Source of the DNA: an uncultured Vogesella sp.
GTDB taxonomy: Bacteria > Pseudomonadota > Gammaproteobacteria > Burkholderiales > Chromobacteriaceae
Direction: 5' to 3'
DNA length: 7,590 bases
Assembly: GCA_946479405.1 (NCBI GenBank)
Contig: CAMLGD010000164.1
Location: 1 to 7,590, forward strand
The notes under the pieces were generated by a model that was given only the letters and a program-made list of their open reading frames with translations, did not search any database and was not told the origin of the DNA. This document shows, piece after piece, positions 1-3,734 of the stretch (positions are counted from its first letter, which is position 1; each line of letters begins with the position of its first letter). The position numbers and the translations under genes are program-made.

Positions 1-80
1 TCGCGCTGGGCAACGGTTTCAGCTTGGGCAGCACCTGCAAAAGCAGCAAAAATGGAAGCGATCAGTAGCAGTTTTTTCAT
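1..80 (-). CDS. N-terminus of a small secreted protein, cut by the window edge; likely paralogue of the repeat protein at 478-921
   Basis: The ATG is at 80-78. Twenty-six codons are visible, running into the left edge. The peptide starts MKKLLLIASIFAAFAGAAQA, a classic Sec signal peptide: Lys-Lys n-region, hydrophobic core and an AQA site for signal peptidase I. It continues E-T-V-A-Q-R and then a codon beginning GA (Glu or Asp). A good Shine-Dalgarno (GAAAGGA) lies 8-9 nt before the ATG. The signal peptide resembles that of the neighbouring repeat protein (MKKLILLASLL...GAAVA). The last visible residues, A-Q-R-(E/D), look like the start of its A-K-R-E-T-G-D unit. The two genes point the same way and share leader features. 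The rest of the protein is outside the window, so calling it a repeat protein is inference. That it is an exported protein is well supported. Confidence 0.75.
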   Translation of the reverse strand, partial: MKKLLLIASIFAAFAGAAQAETVAQR

Positions 81-101
81 GATTTAAATCCTTTCAATAT
101 G

Positions 102-122
102 CGGCCCCACTTTTTTGGGCCG
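102..122 (-). promoter_or_regulatory. Hairpin in the leader just upstream of the ribosome binding site of the left-edge gene
   Basis: CGGCCC (102-107) and GGGCCG (117-122) form a 6-bp all-GC stem around a 9-nt loop rich in T on the plus strand (A in the minus-strand transcript). It lies within the long 5' leader, 4 nt upstream of the TTGAAAGGA Shine-Dalgarno block. In the transcript nothing like a U-run follows, so it is not a terminator for the minus strand. It could modulate ribosome access or mRNA stability; function is unproven. Confidence 0.4.
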
Positions 123-218
123 TAGTTCGTTCAGTTTTTCCGCCTTGTTCATGCTCGGACAAAACATTGACCTGAAGTACAGATGGCCTTGTTTTGCTTG
201 TTTCGTCTTGTAATGTGG

Positions 219-227
219 TAACTATAG
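219..227 (-). promoter_or_regulatory. Probable -10 region of the left-edge gene
   Basis: On the minus strand this reads CTATAGTTA, containing TATAGT (226-221), a good match to the sigma-70 -10 TATAAT. The same nine bases occur at 1065-1073, upstream of the repeat-protein gene, at almost the same distance from the start codon (140 versus 145 nt between the hexamer and the ATG). No strong -35 is seen; TTTATC at 17-bp spacing is weak. A perfect 10-bp palindrome, GATTCGAATC, lies at 257-266 just upstream of the presumed -35 and could be an operator. Confidence 0.5.
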
Positions 228-409
228 TGACTATCTACACTAGGATAAAGCTCAAAGATTCGAATCAGTCGTTTTGATTTTTTGAACCATGCTGAATACA
301 CAGGCTGACAAAGAGGCTGAGAGACCCGCCAAACACCGCCAGGTTCCCCTGCGCATGCAGGACAAGCCGGCCAAGGCCACCCGTACTGCCTGTATTCGCA
401 CCAGACATG

Positions 410-434
410 AAAAAACCCGCAGTCGCGGGTTTTT
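410..434 (-). terminator. Intrinsic terminator of the repeat-protein gene (symmetrical, could act both ways)
   Basis: AAAAACCCGC (411-420) and GCGGGTTTTT (425-434) are perfect inverted repeats around the tetraloop AGTC. Read on the minus strand, the GC stem is followed by six T residues. It lies 44 nt beyond the TGA of the 478-921 gene, as expected for its terminator. It also separates that gene from the left-edge gene, so the two are probably transcribed separately. Confidence 0.85.
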
Positions 435-477
435 CCAGAAGTTGATCAACTCGACGTTATCGCGTGATGGTTACGAT
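435..477. repeat. Short 3' untranslated stretch with a 12-bp perfect palindrome
   Basis: Between the stop codon of the repeat gene and its terminator lies AGTTGATCAACT at 440-451, a perfect palindrome with no spacer. A palindrome without a loop is more easily read as a protein-binding site or a chance event than as an RNA hairpin. No gene is visible here. Confidence 0.35.
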
Positions 478-921
478 TCAACTGATGTACCAGGAATCGC
501 CAGTTTCACGCTTGGCAATGTAGAAAGCATCACCAGTTTCGCGCTTGGCGATATACCAGGCATCACCGGTTTCGCGTTTGGCGATGTACCAGCTATCACC
601 AGTCTCGCGCTTGGCGATATAAAACGCATCGCCAGTCTCGCGCCTGGAAATGTAAAACGCGTCACCCGTCTCGCGCTTGGCGATGTAAAACGCATCGCCG
701 GTCTCGCGCCTGGAAATGTAAAACGCGTCGCCCGTTTCGCGCTTGGCGATATACCAGGCATCGCCGGTTTCGCGTTTAGCGATATAGAACGCATCGCCAG
801 TTTCACGCTTAGCCAGCATTGTCTGCACATCCTTGCCTTCATCCGTAGCGGGGATTCCTTCTGCCACGGCAGCCCCCGAAAACACGGTTAGGAGAGAAGC
901 AAGCAGTATCAGCTTTTTCAT
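478..921 (-). CDS. Secreted protein made of ten tandem 11-residue repeats (A-K-R-E-T-G-D-A-F/W-Y-I); family not recognised
   Basis: The protein is 147 aa. I chose the ATG at 921-919 because GAAAGGAACACAATC precedes it with good spacing and the Sec signal peptide begins there; an in-frame ATG ten codons upstream has neither. The signal peptide MKKLILLASLLTVFSGAAVA (1-20) is followed by a 16-residue acidic linker (21-36). Ten 11-residue units then fill 37-146, and a lone Ser precedes TGA. Eight units start A-K-R; units 4 and 6 start S-R-R. E-T-G-D is invariant, then A/S, F/W, Y, I. There is no Cys and no His, so disulfides or a His/Cys metal site are ruled out. Each unit has two basic and two acidic residues. 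A dibasic pair at every junction would allow trypsin-like cutting into about ten similar peptides. Alternatively, strand-turn repeats could form a beta-solenoid or amyloid-like fibre. Both ideas are inference. The gene has its own promoter and terminator. Confidence 0.85.
   Translation of the reverse strand: MKKLILLASLLTVFSGAAVAEGIPATDEGKDVQTMLAKRETGDAFYIAKRETGDAWYIAKRETGDAFYISRRETGDAFYIAKRETGDAFYISRRETGDAFYIAKRETGDSWYIAKRETGDAWYIAKRETGDAFYIAKRETGDSWYIS
484..813 (-). repeat. Tandem array of ten 33-bp units inside the repeat-protein gene
   Basis: The array is exactly 330 bp, ten in-frame units of 33 bp: 484-516, 517-549, 550-582, 583-615, 616-648, 649-681, 682-714, 715-747, 748-780 and 781-813 (the last encodes the first protein unit). 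A higher-order 66-bp period is visible: 616-681 and 682-747 differ at only four positions, all of them synonymous (Tyr, Thr, Gly and Glu codons). This suggests recent duplication of a two-unit block, with the peptide kept under selection. Because the unit contains few stops in other frames, long spurious frames run through it on both strands. Confidence 0.95.
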
Positions 922-1066
922 GATTGTGTTCCTTTCAAGACTTGGCTGCACTTGTTCAGATCACCACCCCTCACCCCGCCATTCTTCGAGCTACGCGCAA
1001 GAAAGAGCCTGCGGGCACTCGTAAGCTGATGCCGCGGCTTTGCTGGCTACTTGTTCTGATGGACTA
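922..1066 (-). promoter_or_regulatory. Long 5' leader of the repeat-protein gene
   Basis: If transcription starts a few bases after the -10 at 1067-1072, the leader is roughly 135-140 nt, long for a bacterial gene of this size. It carries the Shine-Dalgarno block TTGAAAGGA (938-930), identical to that of the left-edge gene (97-89). The heptamer GAACAAG appears on the minus strand at 957-951 and 1056-1050, and once in the other leader at 150-144. I cannot fold a known riboswitch from it. No gene is seen in this stretch. Confidence 0.45.
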
Positions 1067-1073
1067 ACTATAG
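1065..1073 (-). promoter_or_regulatory. Probable -10 region of the repeat-protein gene
   Basis: The minus strand reads CTATAGTTA, containing TATAGT (1072-1067), and is identical over nine bases to the element at 219-227 upstream of the left-edge gene. The -35 is weak (CTTTTG or TTTTGC at 16-17 bp), which may mean an activator is needed. The repeated sequence and nearly equal distance to the ATG in two genes are the main evidence. Confidence 0.5.
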
Positions 1074-1254
1074 GTAGGCAGCAACACGGCAAAAGCGCAA
1101 AAATTTGAACCCGGCATACAGTTTTCTTCAACCTATTAGTTGAAACTTTTTATTGAAGTCATTGCCAATGCCAATCGCTTGGCAAGGCATACCCGCCGTC
1201 TCCCCAGCAGACGGGCATCTGCATTTGCCATACCAGCCTGTGACGACAAGAAAA
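1074..1254. other. Intergenic stretch between the repeat-gene promoter and the dioxygenase terminator
   Basis: I see no credible gene here. Three short dyads are present: TTCAAC-N6-GTTGAA (1127-1144), TTGCCAA-N10-TTGGCAA (1162-1185) and CCGTCT-N7-AGACGG (1196-1214). The first lies about 55 bp upstream of the repeat-gene -10 and could be an operator. Followed by the symmetrical terminator at 1255-1286, the latter two might belong to a small plus-strand RNA, but no good promoter for one is visible. Confidence 0.3.
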
Positions 1255-1286
1255 TAAAAAAGCTCCCAATAACAGGAGCTTTTTTT
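1255..1286 (-). terminator. Intrinsic terminator after the extradiol dioxygenase gene (symmetrical)
   Basis: AGCTCC (1261-1266) pairs with GGAGCT (1275-1280) around an 8-nt loop. The stem is flanked by A residues on the left and T residues on the right, so pairing extends further and each strand has a U-run. It begins about 20 nt after the TAG of the 1307-2089 gene and would end the doxX-dioxygenase transcript. It can also stop plus-strand transcription. Confidence 0.85.
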
Positions 1287-1306
1287 CCGACAAAACAAAT
1301 CGTTAT

Positions 1307-2089
1307 CTACTTTGCATCATCATCAAACACCCAGGCATCCATGGTAACCGACGCGTATTCGATGCCGCGGTGTAGGCTGCGGCCAACCTTGCCATCGGCG
1401 GCGCCCAGCGCAAAGAACAGCGGCAGCAGGTGTTCGTCGGTGGGGTGGTTCTGGCGCGCAAACGGCGCCTGCGCCTGCCAGTCCAGCAGCGTCGGCACAT
1501 CACCCTGCTGCACGCGCATTGCCACCCAGTCGGCAAACGCCTGTGCCCACGGTTGTGGCGGCGTATCAGGTGCACCCAGCGCATACAGGTTATGGGTGAT
1601 ACTGCCGGAGCCGATGATCAGGATGTCCTGCTCCGCCAGCGCCGCCAGTGCCTGCCCTAGTCGATAGTGCGTCGCAGCATCCTGCCGCGGCAGCGTGGAC
1701 AACGTCACCACCGGAATCTCCGCCTCCGGGTACATCATCAACAGCGGTACCCAGGCGCCGTGATCCATACCATCGGCCGGGTCCTGCTGGTGGGCGATGC
1801 CGGCAGCGCTCAGCGCGTCGCTCACCGTCTGTGCCAGCGCCGCATCGCCATGTGCCGGGTAGCTCAGGCGGTACAGTTCGCGCGGGAAACCGCCAAAGTC
1901 ATGCACTGTGCGCCACTGTGCAGCGCTGCCCACCAGCGGCTGCAGCGCCAGGTAGTGGGCGGACATGATGACGATGCCACGCGGACGCGGCAGCTTGGCC
2001 GCATGGGCCTGCCAGATATGGCGGGCCGGCGAGGCGTTGATCAGCACATCCGGGCCGCCGTGCGAGATAAACAGTGGGGCGATGGTCAT
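1307..2089 (-). CDS. ygiD: Class III extradiol ring-cleavage dioxygenase, YgiD/4,5-DOPA dioxygenase-like (LigB superfamily)
   Basis: The protein is 260 aa, the usual size for YgiD-type enzymes. This family opens catechol-type rings next to the diol with O2 and a divalent metal; the E. coli member acts on L-DOPA, though the natural substrate is generally uncertain. Conserved family stretches are visible: SHGGPD (9-14, His10), SAHYL (43-47, His45), MDHGAWVPL (108-116), IIGSGSITHNL (158-168, His166), HPTDEHLLPLF (215-225) and a C-terminal His240 before RGIEYASVTMD. These histidines fit the metal and catalytic positions of the family; exact ligand assignment would need alignment. The protein has no signal peptide, so it is cytoplasmic. 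GGAG lies 8 nt before the ATG. The gene is downstream of doxX on the same strand with a 77-nt gap, and it is followed by a terminator. The ygiD symbol indicates family, not proven substrate. Confidence 0.9.
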   Translation of the reverse strand: MTIAPLFISHGGPDVLINASPARHIWQAHAAKLPRPRGIVIMSAHYLALQPLVGSAAQWRTVHDFGGFPRELYRLSYPAHGDAALAQTVSDALSAAGIAHQQDPADGMDHGAWVPLLMMYPEAEIPVVTLSTLPRQDAATHYRLGQALAALAEQDILIIGSGSITHNLYALGAPDTPPQPWAQAFADWVAMRVQQGDVPTLLDWQAQAPFARQNHPTDEHLLPLFFALGAADGKVGRSLHRGIEYASVTMDAWVFDDDAK

Positions 2090-2107
2090 GGTATTGCTCC
2101 GGCAACA

Positions 2108-2130
2108 CGACGCGGCCAGCGGCCGCGTCG
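2108..2130 (-). repeat. Perfect 10-bp GC-rich hairpin between doxX and the dioxygenase gene
   Basis: CGACGCGGCC (2108-2117) and GGCCGCGTCG (2121-2130) are perfectly complementary around a 3-nt AGC loop. In the minus-strand transcript the hairpin ends 18 nt before the dioxygenase ATG and close to its GGAG. No U-run follows on either strand, so it is not a standard intrinsic terminator. It could stabilise or separate the two messages, or weaken read-through. Upstream of it (2131-2160) is an AT-rich patch with TATATT on the minus strand, a possible weak internal promoter. Confidence 0.6.
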
Positions 2131-2166
2131 CAAGTCAAAATATACGATTCAAAATATCTGCAGTTA

Positions 2167-2577
2167 TCAGCGTTGCTTGCCGCCCAGCGGCTTCAGCGCC
2201 AGCGCGCCATCTCCCAGCAGGGCCTGCACCAGTGCCGCTACCGCCAGAAACACCGGGTATTCCCAGCCGCCGCCCTGGTTGCTGAACACCCAGCCGTTGC
2301 CACCGTGGCCGAAGATGGCGGCGCCCAGCAGCAGCGGCACCAGCAGCAGCGCCACCTGGCGTGCGGCCACGCCCAGCAGGATCAATGCGCCGCCGCCCAG
2401 CTCGGCCACGATGGTGATGTAGCCCAGCCAGCCCGGCAGGCCGATACTTTCGAAGTAGCCGGCGGTGCCCGCCGGGGTGAACACCAGGACCTTCATCAGG
2501 CCGTGGGCGATGAACATGATGCCAAGCGCCAGGCGCAACAACAGGGCGGCATAAGGCGCGGTGCGGGTATCGATCAT
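2167..2577 (-). CDS. DoxX-family integral membrane protein
   Basis: The protein is 136 aa, with four hydrophobic segments at about 9-29, 50-71, 75-93 and 106-122. This is the standard DoxX/DoxD-like layout. The sequence near the first helix (RLALGIMFIAHGLMKV, 15-30) and the motif GHGGNGWVFSN (90-100) are typical of the family. DoxX proteins sit in the inner membrane. Some are linked to thiosulfate:quinone reduction or oxidative stress, but most, including those beside ring-cleavage enzymes, have no proven activity. AAAGGAAG precedes the ATG with good spacing. The gene is first in a minus-strand pair with the extradiol dioxygenase and is divergent from a LysR-type regulator, which suggests control by that regulator. 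A specific reaction cannot be assigned. Confidence 0.88.
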   Translation of the reverse strand: MIDTRTAPYAALLLRLALGIMFIAHGLMKVLVFTPAGTAGYFESIGLPGWLGYITIVAELGGGALILLGVAARQVALLLVPLLLGAAIFGHGGNGWVFSNQGGGWEYPVFLAVAALVQALLGDGALALKPLGGKQR

Positions 2578-2695
2578 GATGCTTCCTTTCGGTGGGTGGT
2601 GCTGTGTCTCACAGCGATGAGTGCATTAAACACCTTGCCATAAAGCAAATAAACAGCTATTCAAGCAATGAATTAATCACCAAAAAGAAACAATC
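2578..2695. promoter_or_regulatory. Divergent promoter region with a LysR-type binding box
   Basis: This 118-bp AT-rich gap separates doxX (minus) and the LysR gene (plus). ATTCA-N5-TGAAT at 2659-2673 is a dyad that contains T-N11-A (T2660, A2672), the classic LysR recognition pattern. It lies 23 bp upstream of the regulator's ATG, so binding could repress the regulator gene and activate the divergent doxX pair. No strong -10/-35 pair can be fixed for either direction; TTTAAT on the minus strand near 2630 is a candidate -10 for doxX. Confidence 0.55.
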
Positions 2696-3613
2696 ATGGA
2701 CAAGCTGGTGGCGCTGCGGGTGTTCCACACCATTCACGATAGCGGCAGCTTTGTCGCCGCCGCCGGCCGGCTGGAGATGTCCACAGCCATGGTCAGCAAG
2801 TACGTCAGCGCGCTGGAACAGCAGCTGGGCACCCGCCTGATCCAGCGCACCACGCGGCGGCTGGCGTTTACCGAGGCCGGGCTGGATTACGCGCGCCGCA
2901 CCGCGCTGGTGCTGGCGCAGCTGGAAGAAGCCGATGCCGCCGCGATGCAGCAGAGCCTGGAGGCACGCGGCACGCTGCGCATGGCGGCACCGCTGTCGTT
3001 CGGCATGCGCTACCTGGGCGACTGGCTGGCCGAGCTGCGCTGCCGCCACCCGCTGTTGCAGGTAGAGCTGGAACTATCCGACCGCCAGGTGGACCTGGTG
3101 GAAGACGGCTTCGATCTGGCGCTGCGCATCAGCACCCAGCCGCTGGGCGGCGGCCTGATCGCCCGGCCGCTGGGACGCATCGACATGCTGCTGTGCGCCG
3201 CGCCGAGCTACCTTGCGGCCAACGGTACGCCACAGACGCCGCAGGACCTGCTACAGCACAGCTGCCTGCGCTACCAGCAGGGCAGCCTGCCGCAGGCATG
3301 GCGCCTCTGGCAGGGCGAAGAGGAAACCGCGGTGGCGGTGGATGGCCCGCTGCAGAGCAATAACGGCGATGTGCTGGTCAGCGCCGCCGTGGCCGGCATG
3401 GGCATCCTGTTCCAGCCGCGCTTTCTGCTGGAAGACGCGCTGCAGCGCGGCCAGCTGCAGCCGGTGCTGCCGCAATACCGCACTCGCAGCGCCGATGTCT
3501 ACGTGGTGTACCCGGCGCGGCGTTATCTGCCGATGAAAGTACGGGTGCTGATCGAGCTGCTGCAGGATATGCTGGCGCGGATTGGCACGCCTGCCCCATC
3601 GGCCAGTGACTGA
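2696..3613 (+). CDS. LysR-type transcriptional regulator
   Basis: The protein is 305 aa, the usual length. It has an N-terminal winged helix-turn-helix at about 3-62, with the LysR-like pattern SGSFVAAAGRLEMSTAMVSKYV (split over 16-37) followed by LEQQLGTRLIQRTTRRLAFTEAG (40-62). A linker helix follows, then a periplasmic-binding-protein-like effector domain at about 90-293. The effector ligand cannot be read from sequence. The start is fixed by the typical MDKLVALRVF opening. The upstream region has only a weak purine run (AAAAAGAAA) rather than a good Shine-Dalgarno, so translation may be low. The gene is transcribed away from the doxX-dioxygenase pair, the usual layout for a LysR protein and its targets. 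Regulation of the downstream ABC operon is also possible but less likely. An aromatic or quinone-type inducer is a guess from the neighbouring enzyme. Confidence 0.93.
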   Translation: MDKLVALRVFHTIHDSGSFVAAAGRLEMSTAMVSKYVSALEQQLGTRLIQRTTRRLAFTEAGLDYARRTALVLAQLEEADAAAMQQSLEARGTLRMAAPLSFGMRYLGDWLAELRCRHPLLQVELELSDRQVDLVEDGFDLALRISTQPLGGGLIARPLGRIDMLLCAAPSYLAANGTPQTPQDLLQHSCLRYQQGSLPQAWRLWQGEEETAVAVDGPLQSNNGDVLVSAAVAGMGILFQPRFLLEDALQRGQLQPVLPQYRTRSADVYVVYPARRYLPMKVRVLIELLQDMLARIGTPAPSASD

Positions 3614-3660
3614 TATCCTGTGCTGGCGTGCCGCTTGCATTAAGCTGACGCGCCGCTGAC

Positions 3661-3679
3661 CGCCGCCCGGGCCGCGGCG
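3661..3679 (+). terminator. GC-rich hairpin after the LysR gene, possible weak terminator
   Basis: CGCCGC (3661-3666) pairs with GCGGCG (3674-3679) around CCGGGCC, 48 bp beyond the LysR stop codon. GAAAAG, not a T-run, follows it, so it lacks the hallmark of an intrinsic terminator. It may still impede read-through into the ABC operon. Confidence 0.3.
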
Positions 3680-3734
3680 TGAAAAGCGGCATTATTGCCA
3701 GACTATAAATAAAGACAAAAGACGAGGAGCCATC
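3680..3734 (+). promoter_or_regulatory. Probable promoter and ribosome binding site of the ABC importer operon
   Basis: TATAAA at 3704-3709 (in CTATAAATAAAG) is a good -10 candidate in otherwise GC-rich DNA; the -35 is poor (GTGAAA near 3679-3684). A strong Shine-Dalgarno, GAGGAG (3724-3729), lies 5 nt before the ATG at 3735. The implied leader is short, about 20 nt. Confidence 0.45.

Noticed and set aside
252..449. 65-codon minus-strand open frame
   Set aside because: It runs through the terminator of the repeat gene, has no good ribosome site and has an Arg/Cys/Leu-rich composition typical of chance frames.
484..813. Regular repeats resembling a CRISPR array
   Set aside because: Units are contiguous 33-mers with no unique spacers, in frame and coding, and no cas genes are nearby.
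471..842. Minus-strand open frame in another frame of the array
   Set aside because: It is a frame-shifted reading of the same 33-bp units; the frame with the signal peptide and Shine-Dalgarno is the real one.
289..891. 200-codon plus-strand open frame through the repeat region
   Set aside because: It is antisense to the repeat gene and stays open because a 33-bp unit without stops in that frame is repeated. It has no ribosome site, crosses the terminator hairpin and has no signal peptide or recognisable domain.
891..951. Earlier in-frame ATG (951-949) for the repeat protein
   Set aside because: It would put ten residues before the Lys-Lys n-region of the signal peptide and would place the GAAAGGA ribosome site inside the coding sequence. 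The ATG at 921 fits better.
281..1110. TTTGAAC shared upstream of the two -10 elements (281-287 and 1104-1110) as a common operator
   Set aside because: The distances to the -10 differ (about 55 and 32 bp) and seven shared bases are within chance; noted but not supported.
1140..1667. 175-codon plus-strand open frame
   Set aside because: It crosses the terminator at 1255-1286 and is antisense to the conserved dioxygenase; no ribosome site or domain.
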